Below are positions 25,267 through 32,907 of a stretch of DNA of 43,436 nt, piece after piece. The number at the start of each line of letters is the position of its first letter. Within the stretch, counting starts at the first letter, position 1. The notes beneath the pieces were generated by a model. That model saw nothing but the letters and a program-made list of their open reading frames with translations. It made no database searches and was not told the origin of the DNA. The stretch comes from Robinsoniella peoriensis (GTDB lineage Bacteria > Bacillota > Clostridia > Lachnospirales > Lachnospiraceae): the NCBI RefSeq assembly GCF_042680125.1, contig NZ_JBHTNY010000057.1, one strand, 5' to 3'. Position numbers and translations under genes: made by a program.

Positions 25267-25848
25267 ATGGATTACGAAAATTACAATAATCAGGGGACTC
25301 CCCCTAATAATTACGGTACCCCGCCAAATAATTACGGACAGAACCCTCCGCCCGGTAATTACGGCCCCGGTCCCGAGTCAAATTCATTTTCAACTGCAGC
25401 TATGATTCTGGGAATTATATCCCTGGTGACATCCTGCTGCCTGTATATTTCCATTCCGGTAGGCGCAATAGGCATTATTCTAGCCTTACTGTCGAAAGGC
25501 AGCTCAACCCGTATGGATTCCCGGAGTAAGACGGGACTTGGAATATCCATTGCCGGAATCGGCATCAGTGTTTTTATGATCATTGCCGTTTTGGTGAGCA
25601 ACACTTATATGGGAAATACAACCTTCGAAAAGATGTATCAGGATTATTTAGATTATTATGGATATGATAGTTCATCCGATGGTTCTTCCGGCGGCTCTTC
25701 CCAGCAGCCAGACCAGAATTCACAGGACCTGGAAGACTATTTTAATAAATATTTCAACGGTGGAAGCGGAAACGGCGGCGACAACATGCCCAAGATCAAA
25801 GAAAATCCCAAATCCAGTGTAACACCGGTTCCCAATGATGCCATATAA
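25267..25848 (+). CDS. DUF4190-type membrane protein with Pro/Asn-rich head and Gly/Ser-rich tail
   Basis: This is a 193-residue protein in three parts. The head (about 1-38) is low-complexity with repeats of PPNNYG and related NYG units. The middle has two hydrophobic helices, FSTAAMILGIISLVTSCC and GLGISIAGIGISVFMIIA, with GAIGIILALLSKGSS between them; this is the DUF4190 pattern. The tail is acidic and Gly/Ser/Asp-rich. The start at 25267 has GAAGGAG eight bases upstream; longer frames run back into the tex leader and are rejected. The Pro-Asn-Tyr head resembles low-complexity tails of envelope proteins. Function unknown. Confidence 0.75.
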   Translation: MDYENYNNQGTPPNNYGTPPNNYGQNPPPGNYGPGPESNSFSTAAMILGIISLVTSCCLYISIPVGAIGIILALLSKGSSTRMDSRSKTGLGISIAGIGISVFMIIAVLVSNTYMGNTTFEKMYQDYLDYYGYDSSSDGSSGGSSQQPDQNSQDLEDYFNKYFNGGSGNGGDNMPKIKENPKSSVTPVPNDAI

Positions 25849-25867
25849 GCATTTCTGGTTTATGGGA

Positions 25868-26293
25868 CTACGGAATCATTGGATATTTCCAAATGATCAG
25901 GACTGCATTTTTTATTACAAAGTTCAGTATTATAATGATTACCGCAATATGGATATACCTGTCTCTGTAGAACATGCCAATTTTGCACCGTCCTTTTGAG
26001 AGGATTTCAATGGTATTTGAAATCATGAACCACAGGTATATTACCACACCATACACCACCACCGGATGGTAATACAAGGATTTTAGGAAATGGCCTTCCA
26101 TTAAGAAAGAGAATGCGCGGGTTCCTCCGCATCCGGGACAATACAGCCCTGTATATTTATGTACCAGGCAGGGCAGTAAAAAGGCTCCCAACTGTATGTG
26201 AAATGCTTTTACCAGGATAGTCAGAATACTTCCCAGTATCAAAAATATCCAGCCGATTTTATATAAACTTTTTCTTTCGCTTTCCTTCTTCAA
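25868..26293 (-). CDS. DUF2752 family membrane protein
   Basis: This 141-residue protein has three predicted helices. The family motif YCPGCGGTRAFSFLMEG sits at about residues 51-67, where the two cysteines and GGTRA are invariant in DUF2752. The N-terminus is basic (MKKESERKSLYK). Its function is unknown; the CxxC could bind metal or be redox-active. It has AGGTATTACC upstream and its own good promoter at 26364-26392. It converges with the DUF4190-type gene only 19 bases away, and I see no clear terminator between them. Confidence 0.8.
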   Translation of the reverse strand: MKKESERKSLYKIGWIFLILGSILTILVKAFHIQLGAFLLPCLVHKYTGLYCPGCGGTRAFSFLMEGHFLKSLYYHPVVVYGVVIYLWFMISNTIEILSKGRCKIGMFYRDRYIHIAVIIIILNFVIKNAVLIIWKYPMIP

Positions 26294-26363
26294 GGTAATA
26301 CCTCCAGTCTAGGGCATATATGAAAAATGCTCTGAACATTGTATAAGTAAGTTTTGCTGTACC

Positions 26364-26392
26364 AGTATAACATAGGACTGCTAAAGTTGCAA
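26364..26392 (-). promoter_or_regulatory. Promoter of the DUF2752 gene
   Basis: On the minus strand there is TTGCAA, a 17-base spacer and TATACT, with a predicted start near 26357 and a leader of about 65 bases. Confidence 0.55.
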
Positions 26393-26450
26393 AATTTTCG
26401 CATCCGTACTGCTGCGATTTGACAAATATATTCAGATAGGAGTATACAAA

Positions 26451-27179
26451 ATGAAACGTTCATCATCAGAACTAAAAAGTATAGCAAAAGGGAAGCTCCT
26501 TGGCAATTATTCCGTACCAATGGGCGCCGTGATTATTTTCTTTGTTATCACTTTTATAATTACTTTTTTCAGCACTTTTACTTTATTAAGAACCTTTACT
26601 ACATCCGGGCTCATTGTCAGCTACCTGTGCGAATTTATTGTTTCGATCCTTTTAGGCGTTCTTTCTGCCGGAATGTCCAGCCTGTTTTTAAATCTCTGCC
26701 GAAATAAAGAATATAAAATCGGGGATATCCTGTACGGGTTCCGGAATTATCCGGACCATGTGATTGCAATTCTAATTCTTTTATTTCTCATGGTATTGGC
26801 ATGTTTCCTGCCTGTAATCTTATTGGCAGTGTTAAGCAAGGCTCTGGATCTTCTGGTTCTGGACCTGCTGCTGATCCTGTTTGAGGTTATCGGCGTAGTT
26901 GCATCAATTTTTTTAATGCTGTCTTATTCTCAGGCAGTATATTTATACATTGACGATCCGCATATGAAAGTAATGGATGCTCTCCGGGAAAGTAAGGAAA
27001 TGATGCGTGGAAACAAAGGCCGCCTGTTTTACCTGATCATCAGTTTCATCGGTCTTCTGCTGCTCAGTGTCCTTTCCTGTTATATCGGACTCCTTTGGAT
27101 TGCTCCATATATGAATACAACACTTACTTTATTTTATATGGATCTGCGGGGTGAACTGCCTCCGGCTGCAATGAATTAA
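26451..27179 (+). CDS. DUF975 family integral membrane protein
   Basis: This 242-residue protein has five or six hydrophobic segments. The DUF975 opening is recognisable: a basic helix (SSSELKSIAKGKLLGNY) followed by a long hydrophobic segment. The central pattern is SLFLNLCRNKEYKIGDILYG and the C-terminal one VMDALRESKEMMRGNKGRLF. Family function is not established. The TAGGAG site lies eight bases before ATG. It is divergent from the DUF2752 gene and followed by a strong terminator. Confidence 0.82.
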   Translation: MKRSSSELKSIAKGKLLGNYSVPMGAVIIFFVITFIITFFSTFTLLRTFTTSGLIVSYLCEFIVSILLGVLSAGMSSLFLNLCRNKEYKIGDILYGFRNYPDHVIAILILLFLMVLACFLPVILLAVLSKALDLLVLDLLLILFEVIGVVASIFLMLSYSQAVYLYIDDPHMKVMDALRESKEMMRGNKGRLFYLIISFIGLLLLSVLSCYIGLLWIAPYMNTTLTLFYMDLRGELPPAAMN

Positions 27180-27185
27180 ACTTTT

Positions 27186-27230
27186 CAGACAAATAAAAAG
27201 AGCAGAAATTCTGCTCTTTTTATTTGTCTG
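27186..27230. terminator. Bidirectional terminator between the DUF975 gene and lysC
   Basis: A long near-perfect hairpin: CAGACAAATAAAAAGAGCAG pairs with its complement, giving a stem of over 20 base pairs with A-run and T-run built in, so it works in both directions. Confidence 0.9.
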
Positions 27231-27256
27231 ATTTTATGTGCATCTATCTGATTCTT

Positions 27257-28468
27257 CTATATTTCAGACAGTCCAAATGCCTCATGGCAGGCACGGAGAG
27301 CTTTTTCACCATCCTCCTGGTCTACCAGTACAGTCACACGGATTTCTGATGTAGAAATCATGTTAATATTCACTCTGGCATTGTACAGCGCTTCGAACAT
27401 TTTCGCAGCGACTCCGGGATTTGACATCATACCGGCACCTACAATTGACATCTTTGCCACTTCTTTCTGACAGGTAATTTCTTTTGCAGTAATACGGTTT
27501 TTATTGTCCGTCAGAATTGCAATTGTCTCATCTGCTTCATCTTCATCTACCGTAAAACTGATATCCTTTGTTCCCTCACGTCCAATCGACTGCAGGATAA
27601 TGTCTACGTTAATATGTTTCTTTGCCAATGTATCAAATAATTTGAAAGCGATACCTGGTTCGTCCTTTAACCCCATTACTGAAATTCTTGCAGCATTTTT
27701 ATCCAAAGCGACACCGCTTACCAACATTCTTTCCACGCTAACTTCCTCCTTAACCACAGTTCCTTCTGAATCATTTAAGCTTGAACGCACTACCAGGGTT
27801 ACTCCATATTTTTTCGCCATCTCTACGGAACGGTTATGAAGTACGCCGGCGCCCAGTGTTGCCAGGTCTAACATTTCATCGTATGTAATCTCTTTCATTT
27901 TTCTGGCATCTTTTACGATACGGGGATCTGCTGTGTACACGCCATCCACATCCGTATAGATCTCACATGTATCTGCATGCAGCACTGCTGCCAGCGCCAC
28001 TGCCGTCGTGTCTGATCCACCACGTCCAAGAGTGGTATAATCATCATATTTGTTGATACCCTGAAAACCTGTGACGATTACAATCTTGCGGCTTTCCAAT
28101 TCATGTCTGATTCGTTCCGTATCAATGTTCTTGAGCCTGGCATTTCCATATGCCGATGTGGTTTTCATTCCTATCTGGAATGCATTTAAAGAAATTGCCG
28201 GAACACCTAAAGCGTCCATCGCCATTGCCATAAGCGATACAGAAGTCTGCTCTCCTACGGTAAGAAGCATATCCATTTCTCTTTTTGAAGCTCTTGGATT
28301 AATATCTTTCGCCTTGGCAAGCAATTCATCCGTTGTCTTACCCATAGCGGAAAGAACGACTACCACGTCATTCCCTTTTTGATGTTCTTCAATACATCTT
28401 CTTGCAACATTTAGAATTCTGTCTTTGCTGCCTACAGAAGTACCGCCAAATTTTTTTACTACTAACAT
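27257..28468 (-). CDS. lysC: Aspartate kinase
   Basis: Aspartokinase phosphorylates aspartate, the first step toward lysine, threonine and methionine. The 403-residue protein has the N-terminal KKFGGTSVGSKDRI, the nucleotide-site GRGGSDTTAVALA and EIYTDVDGVYTADPRIV. Tandem ACT domains lie at the C-terminus (SVMGLKDEPGIAFKLF and SIVGAGMMSNPGVAAKMF), the usual site of amino-acid feedback. I start it at 28468 (MLVVKKFGG), which has CAGGAG at good distance; a start seven codons earlier lacks a site. It is the last gene of the operon that begins with the ACT regulator. Confidence 0.93.
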   Translation of the reverse strand: MLVVKKFGGTSVGSKDRILNVARRCIEEHQKGNDVVVVLSAMGKTTDELLAKAKDINPRASKREMDMLLTVGEQTSVSLMAMAMDALGVPAISLNAFQIGMKTTSAYGNARLKNIDTERIRHELESRKIVIVTGFQGINKYDDYTTLGRGGSDTTAVALAAVLHADTCEIYTDVDGVYTADPRIVKDARKMKEITYDEMLDLATLGAGVLHNRSVEMAKKYGVTLVVRSSLNDSEGTVVKEEVSVERMLVSGVALDKNAARISVMGLKDEPGIAFKLFDTLAKKHINVDIILQSIGREGTKDISFTVDEDEADETIAILTDNKNRITAKEITCQKEVAKMSIVGAGMMSNPGVAAKMFEALYNARVNINMISTSEIRVTVLVDQEDGEKALRACHEAFGLSEI

Positions 28469-28540
28469 ATTTTTCTCCTGCGTCTTCATTTACTTTGGGC
28501 TTCCCCGGAAATACAAAACTCCCGGATACGCCATTTCGCT

Positions 28541-29740
28541 TTATTTAGAGAACAAATATTCCATCATCAGGTGCCCTTTGGCAATGTCGTTTCCACTATC
28601 CTTTGCTTCTGCCTCATTATAGTTCCATGTCTCATTTCCCGGTGCTGTACTGTCATACAGCAGATACGGCACAGGATCAGAAGTATGTGTACGTACGCAG
28701 ATCGGCGTCGGATGGTCAGGAAGTACCAGCATACGGTAATCTGCACCAGCTGCATCCATTTGTTCCTTTACGTATTTTATCACACGTTCATCTAAAAATT
28801 CAATAGCCTGAACCTTTTTTTCTACACTTCCCTGATGGCCCATCTCGTCCGGTGCCTCTACATGTAGATACACGAAGTCATAGCCGTCTTTTAACAGTGC
28901 ATCCGCTGCCGCCTGCGCCTTGCCTTCATAATTGGTGTGCAGGCCTCCGTTTGCGCCTTCAACCGTAATATTATCCATTTCTGCTCCTACTGCAATCCCT
29001 TTAAGCAAATCCACAGCGGAGATCATAACTCCCTTTTTATGGAATTTCTCTTCGAATGAGGATAACGCAGGTTTCGTTCCTGCCCCCCAGAACCAGCAGC
29101 TGTTCGCTGGATTTTTTCTCTGTTTCTTCCGTTCGATATTAATCGGGTGGTTCACCAGGATTTCATAACTCTTCTTCTGCATTTCGGCAAGTACGCGATC
29201 CTCCGGAAGATGCTTTCCGATTACCTGCCCCAGAACATCATGAGGCGGTGTTAACGCAACTACATTCCCCTGATTCCAGATCAGACAATGGCGGTAACTG
29301 GTACCAACATAGAATTTATAACGCTCATCTTCCAGTGCTTCCCGCACTGCATTCAATAACACTGCTGAATCTTCTGTACTGATTTCACCTGAGCTGTGAT
29401 CAATGATTGTCTTCTCTTCATAAGGCTCCTCTTCCGAAAGCGTTACCAGATTACAGCGGAGGGCTACATCCGTTGCCTGCATCGGCACACCGATGCTGAG
29501 CGCTTCCAAAGGAGATCTTCCTGTATAATATTCTTTTGGATCATATCCCATAACGGAAAGATTCGCGGTGTCACTTCCCGGGCTCATTCCCTGTGGAATT
29601 GTATGGAGCATTCCTATCTCAGATACTTTAGCTAAAGCATCCATCACAGGAGTTTTTGCATATGCAAGCGGTGTTTTTCCGCCTAACTGATCAATCGGTT
29701 CATCTGCCATTCCATCGCCTAAAACTACAATATATTTCAT
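28541..29740 (-). CDS. iPGM-like phosphotransferase, presumed homoserine kinase
   Basis: This 399-residue protein belongs to the cofactor-independent phosphoglycerate mutase/alkaline phosphatase superfamily (apgM-like). It shows YIVVLGDGMADEPIDQLGG with the metal-binding Asp, the nucleophile region GSDTANLSVMGYDP, HVEAPDEMGHQGSVEKK and LPDHPTPICVRTHT. Members encoded beside hom and lysC have been proposed as non-orthologous homoserine kinases, and this gene lies exactly between those two with no thrB in view. I chose the start at 29740 (MKYIVVLGDGM), with AGGTG six bases upstream. The 12-codon upstream extension is the hairpin repeat. Phosphoglycerate mutase activity is the alternative. Confidence 0.82.
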   Translation of the reverse strand: MKYIVVLGDGMADEPIDQLGGKTPLAYAKTPVMDALAKVSEIGMLHTIPQGMSPGSDTANLSVMGYDPKEYYTGRSPLEALSIGVPMQATDVALRCNLVTLSEEEPYEEKTIIDHSSGEISTEDSAVLLNAVREALEDERYKFYVGTSYRHCLIWNQGNVVALTPPHDVLGQVIGKHLPEDRVLAEMQKKSYEILVNHPINIERKKQRKNPANSCWFWGAGTKPALSSFEEKFHKKGVMISAVDLLKGIAVGAEMDNITVEGANGGLHTNYEGKAQAAADALLKDGYDFVYLHVEAPDEMGHQGSVEKKVQAIEFLDERVIKYVKEQMDAAGADYRMLVLPDHPTPICVRTHTSDPVPYLLYDSTAPGNETWNYNEAEAKDSGNDIAKGHLMMEYLFSK

Positions 29741-29890
29741 ATTATCACCTATTGCATACTGCAGGCAAACCTGCAATATTGCCGCACTTAAGCGTTTTTA
29801 TTAACGCCCTTAACAGGCTGAAAGCATCATCGTGCGGTTTCCTCTCTGCTTTTCTAATTTTCTTTCAGCCCGGCTAACCATATTTTGAAT
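29741..29890 (-). repeat. Dispersed leader element, copy D (between hom and the iPGM-like gene)
   Basis: This is the longest copy. In coding direction: ATTCAAAATATG, GGGCTGAAAGAAAATT, GGAAACCGCAC, CTTTCAGCCTG, an inner stem GGGCGTTAA/TTAAGCG-like arm, then CGGCAATATTGCAGG, loop, CCTGCAGTATGCAATAGGTG and the start codon. The hairpin is at 29757-29778. A second pairing is possible: TATTGCA (29772-29778) with TGCAATA (29750-29756), the latter adjacent to the ribosome binding site. Confidence 0.75.
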
Positions 29891-29992
29891 TTAAACAGCA
29901 ATACAGCCTTGCACCGGAGGCAGATGTCCTTTGGTATCCTTCCGCTTAGAAGGTACTTTCTGTTCATTTGCCGTCAATGCAACGCTGTAAGC

Positions 29993-31207
29993 TTATCTCA
30001 TTCTGATTCTATTAATAACAGTTCCAAGTTTCGCTGCCTTCGCACTGTATTCAGCTTCTGACAGAATCTCTGTGGTAAATCCAAATTCGCCTTCTACTCC
30101 CGGAACTATCACCGGTTTCACTGTTCCGAAAATTTCTTCGATCTTAGCAAGATCATCCTGTTGATTTCCTTTTACACGTACAAAGAATTTTCTCTGGGAA
30201 TTACTGATGTCGGTAAGTTCCAGCTTATGGCTGCTCCAGAATGACATAATACTTCTATGCAGATGCTTTGCTGCATCTACCACGTCAGATACTACTGCAC
30301 TTGCTGTAGGAAGTTTTCCTGCACCGCTTCCATAGAACATTGCATCTCCCAATACGTTTCCATGTACAAATATTGCATTAAACACACCGTTAACGCTGAA
30401 CAGGGGATCCGTTGGTCCCAGCAATACCGGTGCTACCATAGCATAAAAGCTCTCTCCCACTTTTTTACTGAAAGCCAAAAGTTTAATAGTCTTGCCAAGG
30501 GCTTTTGCATATTTGATATCCGTTGCCGTGATTTTTGTGATACCTTCTGTGTAGATATCTTCAAAATCAACCTGTTTCCCAAATGCAAGAGAAGATAAAA
30601 TAGCTATTTTACGGCAGGCATCATGTCCTTCCACATCCGCTTCCGGATTGCGTTCTGCATAGCCCTTTTCCTGCGCTTCTTTTAATACATCTTCAAATTC
30701 AGAACCTTCTTCGATCATTTTTGTCATAATAAAGTTGGTTGTTCCATTTAAAATTCCTGTAATTTCATCAATTTCATCTGCAGTAAGTGATGAATTTAAC
30801 GGGCGGATAATCGGAATCCCCCCACCGCAGCTGGCTTCAAACAAAAAGTTTATATTGCGGTCTCTGGCAATATCCAAAAGTTCTGCACCGTGTTTTGCCA
30901 CTAATTCTTTATTGGAAGTACATACACTTTTTCCGCTTAATAGTGCTCTCTTTACAAATGTATACGCCGGTTCAACCCCACCCATAACTTCAACAATAAT
31001 TTTGATTTCCGGGTCATTTACCACAACTTCATAATCATGTACGATTTTATCCTGGATCGGATCTCCCGGAAAATCCCTTAAATCAAGGACATATTTAATA
31101 TTAATCTCTTCTCCGGCTTTTTTATTGATGCTGCTGTGGTTGGTGTTGATAACCTCCACTACACCAGAACCTACTGTACCGTAACCTAACACTGCAATCT
31201 GAATCAT
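29993..31207 (-). CDS. hom: Homoserine dehydrogenase
   Basis: This enzyme reduces aspartate semialdehyde to homoserine with NAD(P)H. The 404-residue protein has the dinucleotide loop VLGYGTVGSGVVEV (about 6-19), EVMGGVEPAY, SNKELVAKHG with the conserved Lys, and FEASCGGGIPIIRPL. The substrate loop is GILNGTTNFIMTKM, with EADVEGHDACRK following. A C-terminal ACT-like region (about 315-400) suggests threonine feedback. The start has AGGAGG. It follows the ACT regulator gene by 53 bases and precedes repeat copy D. Confidence 0.95.
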   Translation of the reverse strand: MIQIAVLGYGTVGSGVVEVINTNHSSINKKAGEEINIKYVLDLRDFPGDPIQDKIVHDYEVVVNDPEIKIIVEVMGGVEPAYTFVKRALLSGKSVCTSNKELVAKHGAELLDIARDRNINFLFEASCGGGIPIIRPLNSSLTADEIDEITGILNGTTNFIMTKMIEEGSEFEDVLKEAQEKGYAERNPEADVEGHDACRKIAILSSLAFGKQVDFEDIYTEGITKITATDIKYAKALGKTIKLLAFSKKVGESFYAMVAPVLLGPTDPLFSVNGVFNAIFVHGNVLGDAMFYGSGAGKLPTASAVVSDVVDAAKHLHRSIMSFWSSHKLELTDISNSQRKFFVRVKGNQQDDLAKIEEIFGTVKPVIVPGVEGEFGFTTEILSEAEYSAKAAKLGTVINRIRMR

Positions 31208-31260
31208 TTTTTCCTCCTATCTGCATCGACCATGATGCTGTCAAACCATTTATATGTATG

Positions 31261-31704
31261 TTACTCTCTGCCTAATATTTTTAAATAGTGAACACCTATT
31301 TTATTCTCTATTTCTTCTACCATCTTGGATACATCGTCTGTAGTGGGTAAAATATCTACGCTTAAAGTAAGCGAAGCCACTCCGTTGATCGGGATACTCT
31401 GATGGATCGTAAGAATGTTGGCGCCGAACTGGGCAACTATTTTCAATACATCTGAAAGAAGACCCGGCTCATCATCCATCTGTATTACAAAGGTAATGGT
31501 CTTTCCTTTGGCATTATCGTGAAATGGAAATATATCATCTTTATATTTATAGAACGAACTTCTGCTAATGCCTACACGGTCTGTCGCCTCCTGAACCGTT
31601 TCCACACGTTCCGACTCTAATAACCGCTTCGCTTCCACTACCTTTAATAACACTTCCGGTACCGCCTTCTGCTTAACAACAAAATACTGACTTTTTTCCG
31701 ACAT
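31261..31704 (-). CDS. ACT-domain regulatory protein (UPF0735/PheB-like)
   Basis: This 147-residue protein has an N-terminal helix-turn-helix-like segment (TVQEATDRVGISRSSFYKYK, about 37-56). A C-terminal ACT domain follows (FVIQMDDEPGLLSDVLKIVA, about 73-92) ending KILGRE. This is the UPF0735 architecture also seen in Bacillus PheB next to hom. As first gene of the hom operon it probably senses an amino acid. A palindrome covering the predicted transcription start is a candidate operator for it. The start has AGGAGG. Direct enzymatic function is unlikely. Confidence 0.88.
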   Translation of the reverse strand: MSEKSQYFVVKQKAVPEVLLKVVEAKRLLESERVETVQEATDRVGISRSSFYKYKDDIFPFHDNAKGKTITFVIQMDDEPGLLSDVLKIVAQFGANILTIHQSIPINGVASLTLSVDILPTTDDVSKMVEEIENKIGVHYLKILGRE

Positions 31705-31730
31705 TGGAACCTCCTCGTGTTTGCTTCACA

Positions 31731-31744
31731 AATACATTTGTATT
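31731..31744. promoter_or_regulatory. Palindromic candidate operator before the ACT-hom operon
   Basis: AATACATTTGTATT is an almost perfect inverted repeat, flanked by ACA on the left and CACAA on the right. It lies just downstream of the -10 box at the predicted start, a typical repressor position. Confidence 0.5.
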
Positions 31745-31754
31745 CACAAGGAAG

Positions 31755-31783
31755 ATACTAACATATTTAGATTAGAAGTGCAA
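31755..31783 (-). promoter_or_regulatory. Promoter of the ACT-hom-kinase-lysC operon
   Basis: On the minus strand there is TTGCAC, a 17-base spacer and TAGTAT. The predicted start near 31748 lies directly upstream of the palindrome at 31731-31744. Confidence 0.65.
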
Positions 31784-31976
31784 TAGTTTTTTCTAATTTA
31801 CCCGAGAGCCTGTTTGAAAATGCCCCATGACAAATAGGGTAAACTTAGGAAGTTCGGTTTTCTAAGCATCACAAATTCTTCATACTTTTCTTCAGGTTAA
31901 TTTCAGCATTGGATTGTATGATTACAACGAATGATTTGATACCGGTTCACTAACAGATACCAGAAAGGATGATTGT

Positions 31977-32660
31977 ATGAAAAATAAATTAATTGCCCTG
32001 TTATTATGCGTTACCGTTTCATGTACCCTGCTTGGAGGATGCCAGTCTTCTTTGGGCAATGCCCAGAATGATTCTTCCGGCAGCTCTTCAAACGTGGAAA
32101 CAGGTGCAGAAACTGCTGACGGCTCCCAGAGCGAAACCACAAGAGACAATAATGCCATAACCGGTCAGGTTACAGCCATAGATGGGAATACCATAACTCT
32201 TGCACTTGGAGAAAGAGCAGCCAGACCGGACGGCGATTCTACTCCGCCGGGAAATGGAGAAAAACCTTCTGAACCCACCAGCGGGGACGCTGTCCAAACA
32301 GAGGATAGTGATGGGACTGGCGGCACTCCTCCTTCCGGTGATAATGGCGGCTCTCCTCCTTCCGGTGATAATGGCGGCACTCCTCCCTCCGGCAATGGCG
32401 GGGGACCCGGCGGATTAACCCTTACCGGAGAAGAAAAGTCAATTACCATAGATGAAAGTACAACGATTACCAAAGACAGTATGGGACAGAGCAGTGACGC
32501 AACCATTGATGATATCACGGACGGAACAATTCTGACTGTCATCATGGATGGTGAAACCGTTGTTTCTGTTACCATCTCCGACTTCGGCGGGGGAAATGGC
32601 GGAGGGCGCGGAGGTAAAATGAATGACGTCACTGAAGAATCTACCGATCGTTCCTCCTAA
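31977..32660 (+). CDS. Repeat-containing lipoprotein
   Basis: This 227-residue precursor has a basic, hydrophobic signal and lipobox LLGGC (Cys about 22). A Ser/Asn/Asp-rich linker follows, then a small beta-rich unit (ITGQVTAIDGNTITLALGER). A low-complexity centre has units GGTPPSGDN/GGSPPSGDN. A second beta-rich part (KSITIDESTTITKDS, DGTILTVIMDGETVVSVTIS) precedes a Gly-rich tail. The split beta unit resembles DUF5666-like OB domains, interrupted by the Pro/Gly insert. It should be anchored on the outer face of the membrane. Function unknown. The start has AAAGGATG upstream. I see no partner gene. The 31784-31976 stretch before it shows nothing clear. Confidence 0.8.
   Translation: MKNKLIALLLCVTVSCTLLGGCQSSLGNAQNDSSGSSSNVETGAETADGSQSETTRDNNAITGQVTAIDGNTITLALGERAARPDGDSTPPGNGEKPSEPTSGDAVQTEDSDGTGGTPPSGDNGGSPPSGDNGGTPPSGNGGGPGGLTLTGEEKSITIDESTTITKDSMGQSSDATIDDITDGTILTVIMDGETVVSVTISDFGGGNGGGRGGKMNDVTEESTDRSS
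32319..32399 (+). repeat. 27-base tandem repeat inside the lipoprotein gene
   Basis: There are three units of 27 bases (GGCGGCACTCCTCCTTCCGG plus seven bases). The first two are nearly identical and the third has several changes. Each encodes nine residues, GGTPPSGDN-like, so unit gain or loss keeps the frame. Confidence 0.85.
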
Positions 32661-32733
32661 AATATCCTAAAATAACCATATTCTTACTTGACTTCCTCCC
32701 ATGTATAGTGCTAAAATAAATATCCTTTCTACC

Positions 32734-32763
32734 AAAAAGCAGCCGCTCACGACTGCTTTTTCT
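32734..32763 (+). terminator. Terminator of the lipoprotein gene
   Basis: AAAAAGCAG pairs with CTGCTTTTT around a 12-base loop, with a T-run at the end. It lies 75 bases after the stop codon. Confidence 0.7.
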
Positions 32764-32841
32764 TAAAAGTAAATATTTACCACAACGGGTTCCCTTGGCA
32801 AAATCCAAGGGGAAATGGGTCTGTCCCCCGGACTCTGTCGC

Positions 32842-32870
32842 TTGGCAAGATATTTGAAGTAACATATTAA
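32842..32870 (+). promoter_or_regulatory. Promoter of the ABC-2 exporter operon
   Basis: On the plus strand there is TTGGCA, a 17-base spacer and TATTAA. The predicted start is near 32877, about 30 bases before the ATG. A hairpin CCCTTGG/CCAAGGG lies upstream at 32790-32812. Confidence 0.5.
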
Positions 32871-32907
32871 CTGTTGTTTCCAAAATATTACTACCAGGAG
32901 GTTTACC

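Noticed and set aside
26416..26445. TTGACA with TATACA directly before the DUF975 gene as a promoter
   Set aside because: The -10 would overlap the ribosome binding site and start codon, which does not make a workable leader.
32165..32632. 155-codon minus-strand frame over the lipoprotein gene
   Set aside because: It is Pro/Ser-rich only because it mirrors the Gly/Pro repeat; the plus-strand gene has a lipobox and ribosome binding site.
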